IMG/VR virus record: IMGVR_UViG_3300008116_000143
Location: 1-34,056 of that record
DNA: 34,056 bases
From: a virus
Strand: one strand, 5' to 3'
The notes beneath the pieces were generated by a model that saw only the letters and a program-made list of their open reading frames with translations, had not been told where the DNA came from and ran no database searches. Shown in pieces: positions 28,107-34,056 of the stretch. The translations under genes and the position numbers were made by a program. Positions within the stretch are counted from its first letter, which is position 1, and the number at the start of each line of letters is the position of its first letter.

Positions 28107-28879
28107 TTTAATAGTTTATCCCATGGTATGTCTGTCGAATAAGGTATCGGATCTTTTAGTTTAGCTTTACTAAAGTTAGCAATACGCTCACTGCAAGAAG
28201 GACACTTACCGCAACTTCTGCCTGAAGAATCAGGATTATAGCAAGTAAGAGTAAAATCCAGTCTAACATTTCCAATCTCCTTTGCAATTTCTAACTCTTC
28301 GTACTTTGATAAGTGACTGAAGGGAGCTAGTAATTTAACTTTATGTGTTCTATTTTGATCGGCAACAGCATTCATACTATCTACAAACTTCTGCGTTGTA
28401 TCCCAGTATCCGTATTCATCGTGTACTTGCAACCCGGTAAAGACATACGGTGCATTATGTGACTCAGCAAACGAAAATGCCAATGCATTTAATATCATAT
28501 TACGAAACGGAACATAAGTCTTAGGTTGAGGGTCACCAAGAACTTCTTTTATTGTTGGCATATTAACGTTTGTACCAGATATATTAGCGGAGATAGGCTT
28601 GGCAATCTCTCCTAAAATACCTAAGTCAAGTACATGATGTTGAATGCAAAGATACTCACAAGTTTTTTTAGCTAATTCTAATTCGCGCTTTTGCTTTTGA
28701 CCATAATCAAACGAGAGAGCAATCACTCGACTATACTTACCATCAGGTCGATGTCCGTACTTTGCATTTAAGATATAGGTCATAATAGTACTATCCAGAC
28801 CTCCAGATAGTACCGATACTACATTCTGATTATACTCAATACTTGGTAGATTACTAACAGCCTTGTCCAGGGTCATCAT
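28103..28879 (-). CDS. queC: 7-cyano-7-deazaguanine synthase QueC
   Basis: QueC converts 7-carboxy-7-deazaguanine to preQ0 using ATP and ammonia. The 258 residues start at ATG 28879 with AGGAAAGAC directly before it (an open frame continues to 28918). The PP-loop VSVLSGGLDSTIMTYIL binds ATP, and LSFDYGQKQKRELELAKK and PFRNMILNALA are typical. The zinc cluster TCYNPDSSGRSCGKCPSCSE has the four cysteines. It is the third preQ0-pathway gene in the window and overlaps the MazG-like gene. Confidence 0.95.
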   Translation of the reverse strand: MMTLDKAVSNLPSIEYNQNVVSVLSGGLDSTIMTYILNAKYGHRPDGKYSRVIALSFDYGQKQKRELELAKKTCEYLCIQHHVLDLGILGEIAKPISANISGTNVNMPTIKEVLGDPQPKTYVPFRNMILNALAFSFAESHNAPYVFTGLQVHDEYGYWDTTQKFVDSMNAVADQNRTHKVKLLAPFSHLSKYEELEIAKEIGNVRLDFTLTCYNPDSSGRSCGKCPSCSERIANFSKAKLKDPIPYSTDIPWDKLLK

Positions 28880-29066
28880 GTCTTTCCTTTTGTACTTTAT
28901 GTACATACACAACAGCATCCATAAGTTCTTCTTTTAGATGCTGTAACCATTGATCGAAGTTTAAATCATTACGCTCCGTAGTAACACCATATTTTTTAAA
29001 GCCATGTAAAGAGCGATCTACAAACTCTCCACATATTTCATTTACATTGTTATCAGGTGATTTCAT
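28854..29066 (-). CDS. Small MazG-like nucleotide pyrophosphohydrolase-type protein
   Basis: The 70-residue protein has FDQWLQHLKEELMDAVVYVH, the EExxD-type helix that binds magnesium in MazG-like NTP pyrophosphohydrolases. Only this half-domain is present, as in other short phage versions that probably form dimers. The start overlaps queF as ATGA and the end overlaps queC by 26 bases. It may remove non-canonical nucleotides. Confidence 0.7.
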   Translation of the reverse strand: MKSPDNNVNEICGEFVDRSLHGFKKYGVTTERNDLNFDQWLQHLKEELMDAVVYVHKVQKERHDDPGQGC

Positions 29067-29992
29067 TGTCTTGGTGTCTTAGTAGAAGGTACTGCTGGGT
29101 TAATAATAGAATGATCATAAAGTAGGTTCATAGAAGAAGCACGTACGGGGTTAATATCAATACCCCCTCTTCGAGTATATAAACATCCTACTAATAGCTC
29201 TTCTGGTTCAAGTAAGTCCCAGAGTCGTTTGTAGATACATTCGCAAATTTCTTCGTGAAAATGATTCTCTTTTCTCATTGAGATAATATATTGCAGAAGC
29301 GACTCATCTGTAACTCCTTTCTTACCCTTTACATGAATATACACATCACCCCAATCGGGTTGATTAGTAACACGACAGTTCGAACGTAAGGAATGTGAGC
29401 GTCGTTTAACAGCGTATTGCTCTTTTGTTGGAATAACTTCTAGAATATCAGCCGATTCGTTGTAACGATCAAATGAGATGTTTTCTACATCACAATAAAA
29501 CTCTAGAGAAATAAAATCACCATTAAAAGGTCTCACTGTATCGCTAGGGTTAATAAACAAGCAAGCTTCCACTGAGGCCGGGCCCCCAATCGCCTTTTGT
29601 AAATCATCTTCAATCATTCTTTCAATCTTGTATATCTCATCATGCGTATCAATTAAGCGAGCCATATTATAAGAGTTGAGATAAAGCTTAACTGACTTTG
29701 ATTCTACAATGTTAGGTGAATGACTATTATAAACAAATTTTAACCAGCCTGAGATAGGATAGCCATTTTTAAGAAGCGTAGAAAACTCATATGAGTTCCA
29801 GCTATCTCTTCCTACAAACGGCAACTTTTCACCATCTAACCCGTAAGCTGTTCGATTAAGCTGTCTTGGTACGGCTACTAACAGCGTTGGATCTACATTG
29901 TCAGGTGTTACGTATGGTTTAACAACCGTCCCGTCTCCCGCCTTACCCAGGTGTACTGAAACTAGTTTATTAAGTTCTTCTTGATTATCCAT
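29063..29992 (-). CDS. queF: NADPH-dependent preQ0 reductase QueF
   Basis: QueF reduces the nitrile of preQ0 to the amine of preQ1. The 309 residues are the long, two-domain type (E. coli QueF: 282). Visible are the substrate motif VESKSVKLYLNSYNM, the catalytic cysteine region LRSNCRVTNQPDWGDVYIHV, and the FHEEICECIY and YTRRGGIDINPVRAS motifs, with the catalytic Asp in PDWGD. QueF commits the pathway to the preQ1 branch. The start overlaps the kinase stop by eight bases. Confidence 0.95.
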   Translation of the reverse strand: MDNQEELNKLVSVHLGKAGDGTVVKPYVTPDNVDPTLLVAVPRQLNRTAYGLDGEKLPFVGRDSWNSYEFSTLLKNGYPISGWLKFVYNSHSPNIVESKSVKLYLNSYNMARLIDTHDEIYKIERMIEDDLQKAIGGPASVEACLFINPSDTVRPFNGDFISLEFYCDVENISFDRYNESADILEVIPTKEQYAVKRRSHSLRSNCRVTNQPDWGDVYIHVKGKKGVTDESLLQYIISMRKENHFHEEICECIYKRLWDLLEPEELLVGCLYTRRGGIDINPVRASSMNLLYDHSIINPAVPSTKTPRQ

Positions 29993-30545
29993 TATGATTT
30001 GTCCTCTTTTCTAACTCCGTATTGTAGATGTCTAGAATAAATTGAGTGCGCTGTCTTACCGATCCATTTACAAATAAAAAGTTAATGTTATGCCCACTCA
30101 TAACATCGTTAAAAATTTGTACGATGTCATCTCTAAATTCTGTATCAGTACTTCTAGTGCCGTCGTCCACAATGTCAAACTCCGGCACAATATAAAATAA
30201 AAGATCGTACAGTTGTACGGTCTTATTAAAAATTCTATATGCGAGATCTAATATTTCCTGACTTACCTTACCTTTATTTCTCAAATACTTTGTATATACC
30301 AGTCCGTCAAGAGAAGTTCTATCCGTAATCATATTGTCATGCATGAAGAGATTTACTATATGCTCTTGCATGATTAGTCTTTGAGTCACGTCACTCCCGT
30401 GCTCATTAATTAGTAAGCCATAACTTTTTACTCTACGTGTTACTTCATCACAAATAGAGTAATCTTTAAATATTGGTTCTGATCTTAATGCATTAAGTAA
30501 AGTAGTTTTACCTACAGACTGTGCTCCGCTAATCCCAATTCTCAT
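29985..30545 (-). CDS. NadR-like P-loop ATPase/kinase
   Basis: The 186-residue protein has a Walker A GISGAQSVGKTTLLNALR, then ICDEVTRRV and ITDRTSLDGLVYTKYL. This is the DR(S/T)-type motif of deoxynucleoside- and NadR-type kinases and of the AAA_28 family. A DDGTRSTDTEFRDD segment may be a lid. In phages such proteins are of unknown substrate. The gene is embedded between the formyltransferase and queF, so a role in nucleotide metabolism is likely. Confidence 0.75.
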   Translation of the reverse strand: MRIGISGAQSVGKTTLLNALRSEPIFKDYSICDEVTRRVKSYGLLINEHGSDVTQRLIMQEHIVNLFMHDNMITDRTSLDGLVYTKYLRNKGKVSQEILDLAYRIFNKTVQLYDLLFYIVPEFDIVDDGTRSTDTEFRDDIVQIFNDVMSGHNINFLFVNGSVRQRTQFILDIYNTELEKRTNHNG

Positions 30546-31089
30546 TTAACATTAACCTTGTATTTAAAAAGTCTACCCATAATTCTATAGACCTTTCCTT
30601 CAATTTGCCAATCAGACTGTCCAGTGTTTCATTTTCTTCAATCAGGCAAGCATGAAGGCGCATAATTTCTCCCTCATCTACCTCCGGTGTTACTCTGTGT
30701 ATAACCGTACCTGTGGTAGGTAGTTTAAGCTCTAATGCTTTCTTTTGCGGGTCTTTACCCTTAAGTATAGGATAAGTTCTAATGTCTCCTGGATGGCCGT
30801 TATATACTTCAAACTTCTCGCAGATGTCAGCCGGAAGAATTCTTAGATACCCATGTAGTGTAATAAGCCACTTCCCGTTATACTCCTCTCTTAGGAAGTC
30901 CATAATTATATCATGCTTCCATTTTACGATGTTAAAATTATTAACCGAGGTATGAAAGGTAGACTCGTTTAAATTGTTAGTAAAAACGATTGAGGGTTGG
31001 TATCCCAGTCGTTCACAAATGCCTACTAACTCGGAGCCAGATTGGCTGAACATAGCAATCCAGCCCTTTTTAACAGGTAAACTATCCAT
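30529..31089 (-). CDS. PurN-like formyltransferase, candidate DpdN
   Basis: The start at 31089 (MDSLPVKKGWIAMFSQSGSE) overlaps the DpdA stop by eight bases and gives 186 residues. A longer frame to 31146 with GAGG upstream is also possible. The formyl-transfer fold shows SGSELVGICERLGYQPSIVF, then LITLHGYLRILP with the typical Gly-Tyr-Leu, and YNGHPGDIRTYPILKGKDP with the Asn/His of the active site, and GTVIHRVTPEVDEGEIM. A phage dPreQ1 formyltransferase named DpdN has been reported for N-formylating preQ1 in DNA. QueF and DpdA next door make that role likely here. PurN-type purine synthesis is the alternative. Confidence 0.75.
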   Translation of the reverse strand: MDSLPVKKGWIAMFSQSGSELVGICERLGYQPSIVFTNNLNESTFHTSVNNFNIVKWKHDIIMDFLREEYNGKWLITLHGYLRILPADICEKFEVYNGHPGDIRTYPILKGKDPQKKALELKLPTTGTVIHRVTPEVDEGEIMRLHACLIEENETLDSLIGKLKERSIELWVDFLNTRLMLNENWD

Positions 31090-31870
31090 TACAGATAGCT
31101 CTGAAACATTCAATATTGTAGAGGACTTTTTCAAGAGTTCCATCATCCACCTCTTGGTTAATCATAGTAAATAATTTTTGTGAAGGTTTATCTTCCAAAC
31201 CGTCTTCACCTTTGTATCGCATTCCCTTTAAGCCCGCAACGACGGGGTTTGAAGTATCGATAGAATCGAGCCAGGTAAAATCACGGTATGAGGAAAATTC
31301 TTGCGGGAGGCCACATCCGAGGAGGTGATGAGGTTTCTGTGTGTTGATAATCCCGGTATGGAGTAGATGGTGTAAAAGTGCGTCCCGTCCGTACATGTAA
31401 TGATGATACACTGTCGGGAGTTTTCCATTTACATTTTCGTCCACAAAGAATGAATAATCAAATGAGAATGCAACCTTATCTACTCGAGGTTCTACTTCCT
31501 CATAACACCAAATAATATCCTCTAAGCTCTTACCTTGAACTACTCCTATAGTTTTACACCCAGCAACAGGCTCCCAGTTAAGTAAGCGTGCTACTGTTCC
31601 TTCTGCATCTTCCAATACATCAGGAATAATATAATAATCAGGCATTAACTTCTCAATCCAGCCACGATACTTTTCTGAATCAAATGCCTCGCCAAGTTCA
31701 AAGATAGAGTTATCAAGAATAATCTCTCGACCCTTTTCTTTTGCTCGTTTAAACTTAGCCCAATACTCTTCACTCTCCTCAAACAAATGCACTAAAGCAT
31801 AATCGTAATCAGTAACTTCTTGTACGTGATTAAAAATAGAAAGAGGTGCTTCGTGTGCAATTTTAGCCAT
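31082..31870 (-). CDS. dpdA: DNA guanine transglycosylase, DpdA-like
   Basis: The start at 31870 (MAKIAHEAPLSIFNHVQEVT) has AGGAG upstream and overlaps the preceding stop. The 262-residue protein matches the TIM-barrel of phage transglycosylases related to tRNA-guanine transglycosylase: ILDNSIFELGEAFD, YYIIPDVLEDAEGTV, TIGVVQGKSLEDI, KVAFSFDYSF, LLGCGLPQEFS and WLDSIDTSNPVVAG. Such DpdA enzymes exchange guanine in DNA for 7-deazaguanine derivatives, protecting it from restriction. The preceding pathway genes support the assignment. The subfamily cannot be stated from sight. Confidence 0.8.
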   Translation of the reverse strand: MAKIAHEAPLSIFNHVQEVTDYDYALVHLFEESEEYWAKFKRAKEKGREIILDNSIFELGEAFDSEKYRGWIEKLMPDYYIIPDVLEDAEGTVARLLNWEPVAGCKTIGVVQGKSLEDIIWCYEEVEPRVDKVAFSFDYSFFVDENVNGKLPTVYHHYMYGRDALLHHLLHTGIINTQKPHHLLGCGLPQEFSSYRDFTWLDSIDTSNPVVAGLKGMRYKGEDGLEDKPSQKLFTMINQEVDDGTLEKVLYNIECFRAICNG

Positions 31871-32249
31871 TAAGATTATACTCCTGTTGGGCGTGCGCTC
31901 GATCACGCTCTCGTTTTTGATAGTACTTCGTCCCTAGAAATTCCATACGCGTAATAATTTCGTTTACTTGAGGTTGTTCTAGCTTTACAATTTCGGTCAC
32001 ACCACTAATCTTTTCCTCTAACCAGAAGTTCTTTGGGTAGAAAGCTTTAAATGCTTCTTCTACTCCTTTCATTTCTTCTAGAGGTCCGGCTATCGTTTTC
32101 ATTATTTTAATGTCCCAACTTTCATACTGCTCGGGAGAATGTTTAAAACGATCTAATGCATCCCACGAACCAGTATGTCCGAATTTATAAAAGACCTCTT
32201 TGGTCTTCTTATCTGTAAACCTGGCAAAATACATCTTACCTATGTTCAT
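31863..32249 (-). CDS. GIY-YIG-like (T5orf172/MUG113-type) protein
   Basis: The 128 residues begin MYFARFT (after an N-terminal MNIGK), continuing with KEVFYKFGHTGSWDALDRFK. Such sequences are typical of T5orf172-type GIY-YIG-like domains, in which the second Tyr and the Arg of the 'K-G-T...RF' block remain. EEAFKAFYPKNFWLEEKISG could supply the final acidic residue. The exact nuclease activity is uncertain. It overlaps the dpdA start and its upstream neighbour as ATGA. Confidence 0.5.
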   Translation of the reverse strand: MNIGKMYFARFTDKKTKEVFYKFGHTGSWDALDRFKHSPEQYESWDIKIMKTIAGPLEEMKGVEEAFKAFYPKNFWLEEKISGVTEIVKLEQPQVNEIITRMEFLGTKYYQKRERDRAHAQQEYNLNG

Positions 32250-32536
32250 AACACCATCCTTAAAAGTCCTACTGTATCAATTGTGGTAAGTAGTAAATAG
32301 TTTGCTAGAAGGCCAAAAGACCTTCTCGTCCAGGAAGCCCATGCATATAATGCACAACCGGCAATCCAAACAGGATAGAGAGCGAGTAATGGAGGATTGG
32401 GTACAGTAAGAGCCATAGTGATACTACAGCCAATACTAATAGCCCAGGCCAGGACCTCAATAGCAAAGCGTAACCGATTCGACTTAAAGTCGTCCTTAAT
32501 CCAGTCAAAGATTCCACCAATAACCCCTTCATTCAT
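32246..32536 (-). CDS. Membrane protein with three predicted spans
   Basis: The start at 32536 overlaps the preceding stop as ATGA (a TTG three bases upstream is an alternative). The 96 residues have hydrophobic segments at about 25-42, 48-66 and 73-90 (AIEVLAWAISIGCSITMALT, LLALYPVWIAGCALYAWASW). Tryptophans flank the spans. Similar proteins occur in other T4-like phages near folE. The function is unknown. Confidence 0.65.
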   Translation of the reverse strand: MNEGVIGGIFDWIKDDFKSNRLRFAIEVLAWAISIGCSITMALTVPNPPLLALYPVWIAGCALYAWASWTRRSFGLLANYLLLTTIDTVGLLRMVL

Positions 32537-32802
32537 CAAACCCCCTTACCTTCACCTGCTAAAAAGTAGTTAGTTACTTTTTGCATCATAACAGTTTTAC
32601 TTTGAGTGCGACTAAGTTCGTCCTTGAAGCGGAGTTTAGTAGCGTCTTTTCCACTTGACTGATTAATAACATTGATGCATTGCTCTCTAAACGTTTCTAC
32701 TGACGCAATTGGAAAAAGAGCAAAGAGTTGGGTCATCGTCTCACTACCAATTCCATCTTCTTTAACACGATTACGAGAGTTAGTCTGAGTATTAAGTTGC
32801 AT
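32536..32802 (-). CDS. Unrecognised 88-residue protein
   Basis: The protein begins MQLNTQTNSRNRVKEDGIGS and contains TMTQLFALFPIASVETFREQ and KTVMMQKVTNYFLAGEGKGV. It is predicted helical, without membrane segments. It directly follows the 32828-32856 promoter with AGGAGACCGTA before the ATG and heads the operon running through dpdA to queC. Confidence 0.6.
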   Translation of the reverse strand: MQLNTQTNSRNRVKEDGIGSETMTQLFALFPIASVETFREQCINVINQSSGKDATKLRFKDELSRTQSKTVMMQKVTNYFLAGEGKGV

Positions 32803-32827
32803 TACGGTCTCCTAAGTTAACATCTAT

Positions 32828-32856
32828 ATTATAATATAACTTAGAAATTATATCAA
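32828..32856 (-). promoter_or_regulatory. Sigma70-like promoter of the DpdA/QueF/QueC operon
   Basis: TTGATA (32851-32856) and a perfect TATAAT (32828-32833) on the minus strand are separated by 17 bases. The motif GGTTGATATAATTTCTAAG matches the consensus of the other promoters. It lies in the 74-base gap between folE and the 88-residue gene, so folE/queD and the downstream genes can be expressed separately. Confidence 0.8.
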
Positions 32857-32876
32857 CCCTACAACTTGCTCCGGTA

Positions 32877-33569
32877 TTACAGCTTCTCCCCATACGTCTG
32901 CTGTAGTGCTATGTTATCGAAGAACTCTTTCTTTACTGACGCGTCATGAAACTGTCCGTGTAGAACGGTTGTTTGAGTTAGAGAGGATTGTGCCATAATA
33001 CCTCTATTTTCACAACAGCCATGCTTTGCAGCAATATAGACAGCTACGTCCTGTGATTCAGTTGCATCCATAATTGACTTGGCAATCTGATTACACAGTT
33101 CCTCCTGAAGAGTTCCTCTCCTAGCATGCCACTGCGCAATACGGGTGTACTTGGATAACCCAATTACTTTATTACTAGGAATAATTCCAATGTACGCAAC
33201 CCCTCTTACCGGCTGATGATGGTGTGAACAAAGAGATTTTAACTCTGACCGTACCACAAGCATGCCCGAGTACCTATCATCACTATCGTTAGGAAATGCG
33301 GTAGAATCGGGTGCAGGGTCATATCGCCCGGCCATAATTTCGTTGTAGTACATTTTAGCTAGTCGACGAGCAGTCCCTTTAGAATTAGGATCAGTCTCTC
33401 GATCAATTAAAAGCGCATCTAATACCTTTTCAAATGCTTCCGTAGCTTCATCTATTAAATGTATCTTAGATGCCTCTACGACATACTCACTAACATTATC
33501 TCCGGCCCAAAAGCGCTTACCATCCGACCTCATTCGTTCTCTAAGTACTTGCGATAAATTTTTTTCCAT
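32877..33569 (-). CDS. folE: GTP cyclohydrolase I (FolE)
   Basis: FolE converts GTP to dihydroneopterin triphosphate, the first step toward preQ0. The 230-residue protein has the zinc/active-site motif SLCSHHHQPVRGVAYIGIIP, then SKYTRIAQWHARRGTLQEEL and the third zinc ligand in KHGCCENRGIM. The Cys-x-x-x-Arg-Gly end of the motif matches the usual 'HgCMxxRGi' pattern with Met replaced by Cys. GAGGAAC is just upstream of the ATG. It follows queD and a YdcH-like gene. Confidence 0.95.
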   Translation of the reverse strand: MEKNLSQVLRERMRSDGKRFWAGDNVSEYVVEASKIHLIDEATEAFEKVLDALLIDRETDPNSKGTARRLAKMYYNEIMAGRYDPAPDSTAFPNDSDDRYSGMLVVRSELKSLCSHHHQPVRGVAYIGIIPSNKVIGLSKYTRIAQWHARRGTLQEELCNQIAKSIMDATESQDVAVYIAAKHGCCENRGIMAQSSLTQTTVLHGQFHDASVKKEFFDNIALQQTYGEKL

Positions 33570-33571
33570 TA

Positions 33572-33763
33572 TTAAAGTTCCTCAAGCTTTTTTTTGTAAT
33601 GCTCAATTTGATCTTTCAATTCTAGTTTTTTCTTTTTTAACATCCTTACATGTATGTCATCATCGTATTGACGGTAGTTAACTTCTATTTGCTTATCAAC
33701 TGCTTGATGTAAATCTTCTAGATGCATAATAAACTCTTCCATTTCACGTTTTGTCATAATCAT
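33572..33763 (-). CDS. YdcH/DUF465-like small protein
   Basis: The 63 residues MIMTKREMEEFIMHLEDLHQ to the charged VRMLKKKKLELKDQIEHYKK helix fit the YdcH (DUF465) family of short coiled-coil proteins, whose role is unknown. It starts at ATG 33763 after GAGGGGCTG and adjoins the queD stop. It lies between queD and folE and is probably only a bystander. Confidence 0.65.
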   Translation of the reverse strand: MIMTKREMEEFIMHLEDLHQAVDKQIEVNYRQYDDDIHVRMLKKKKLELKDQIEHYKKKLEEL

Positions 33764-34056
33764 CTACAGCCCCTCAAATAAATTCTCTTCCCACTCTCTA
33801 TGACCTTCTCTAAAAGCCATATTAGCTTGCGTTTCTCTAACTTCTACTCTAAAGCACCAAAGCCGACTTGCTTCTCCCGGGCCCCAGTAATCAGGTACAT
33901 AAACGCCATTAATATACTTGTACAACATATCGGCTAGCCCTTCACACCCTAACCTTGGTAGAACAGTAAGTTTAGCTAACTTAAGTCTTTCAAGTTCGTG
34001 AAATTTTTCAATTAATGGATCATCTTGAGCAACTAGTAAGGTATGATCGAATTGAT
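33764..34056 (-). CDS. queD: 6-carboxy-tetrahydropterin synthase QueD (partial)
   Basis: The TAG at 33764-33766 ends a frame open to the window edge (96 codons). It contains FDHTLLVAQDDPLIEKF (the QueD 'lDH..L' block), then LGCEGLADMLYKYI with the catalytic Glu, and SRLWCFRVEVRETQANMAF, the 'V.V.ET' terminus. The N-terminus with the zinc histidines is beyond the edge. QueD makes 6-carboxytetrahydropterin after FolE. The end extends as ...EGHREWEENLFEGL, longer than usual. Confidence 0.85.
   Translation of the reverse strand, partial: QFDHTLLVAQDDPLIEKFHELERLKLAKLTVLPRLGCEGLADMLYKYINGVYVPDYWGPGEASRLWCFRVEVRETQANMAFREGHREWEENLFEGL

Noticed and set aside
28880-28918. Longer N-terminus of QueC
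   Set aside because: The extension would overlap the MazG-like gene further, and AGGAAAGAC is placed correctly only for the ATG at 28879.

Overview
This window is part of the genome of a tailed double-stranded DNA phage of the T4 superfamily, most likely a marine or freshwater relative of the cyanophage/pelagiphage-type T4-like viruses. The evidence is the replication set in T4-like order on one strand: sliding clamp gp45, clamp loader gp44 and gp62, translational repressor RegA, DNA polymerase gp43, UvsX recombinase and gp41 helicase. An Hsp20 chaperone and a set of secreted or membrane proteins typical of aquatic T4-like phages accompany them. The host cannot be named from the sequence. Nearly every gene is on the minus strand with start/stop overlaps (mostly ATGA), so transcription runs from high to low coordinates. 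The only plausible plus-strand gene is a NUMOD3-like protein at 4232-4729.

Right end (about 26.9-34.1 kb): a nucleotide and 7-deazaguanine cassette. It holds queD (cut by the window edge), folE, a DpdA-like DNA guanine transglycosylase, a PurN-like formyltransferase, a NadR-like P-loop ATPase/kinase, queF, a MazG-like protein, queC, a HAD nucleotidase and a stand-alone class II glutamine amidotransferase. Together they predict synthesis of preQ0, its reduction to preQ1, insertion into phage DNA by DpdA, and possibly formylation of the inserted base. Only queE is missing from the pathway and may lie beyond the edge. Next come a dUTPase/dCTP-deaminase-like gene interrupted by an in-frame TGA and a glycosyltransferase.

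Middle (about 12.4-25.6 kb): the replisome operon. gp45-44-62-regA carries two insertions, an FkbM-type methyltransferase between 45 and 44 and a BCS1-like AAA ATPase between 44 and 62. After regA a terminator overlaps a promoter. Then follow a small phasin-like protein, Hsp20, a 49-residue protein, a UUCG terminator, a membrane protein with an EF-hand-like loop, an M15 endolysin, gp43, a large membrane protein, UvsX and gp41.

Envelope block (about 6.9-11.5 kb): secreted and membrane-anchored small proteins, headed by the one clear T4-late-type promoter match (TATAAATA). One is a 530-residue exported protein with five cysteine-rich repeats.

Left end (1-6.7 kb): small accessory genes of common phage families, a 2OG-Fe(II) oxygenase, an AAA ATPase, and three non-coding stretches. 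One (3712-3914) contains two arrays of regularly spaced repeats. One (2518-2834) is GC-rich and hairpin-rich. One (6777-6959) may encode a structured RNA. Six promoters share an extended -35 motif (RGTTGANWTAATT, 17-bp spacer, TATAAT-like) and start the short operons here and elsewhere.
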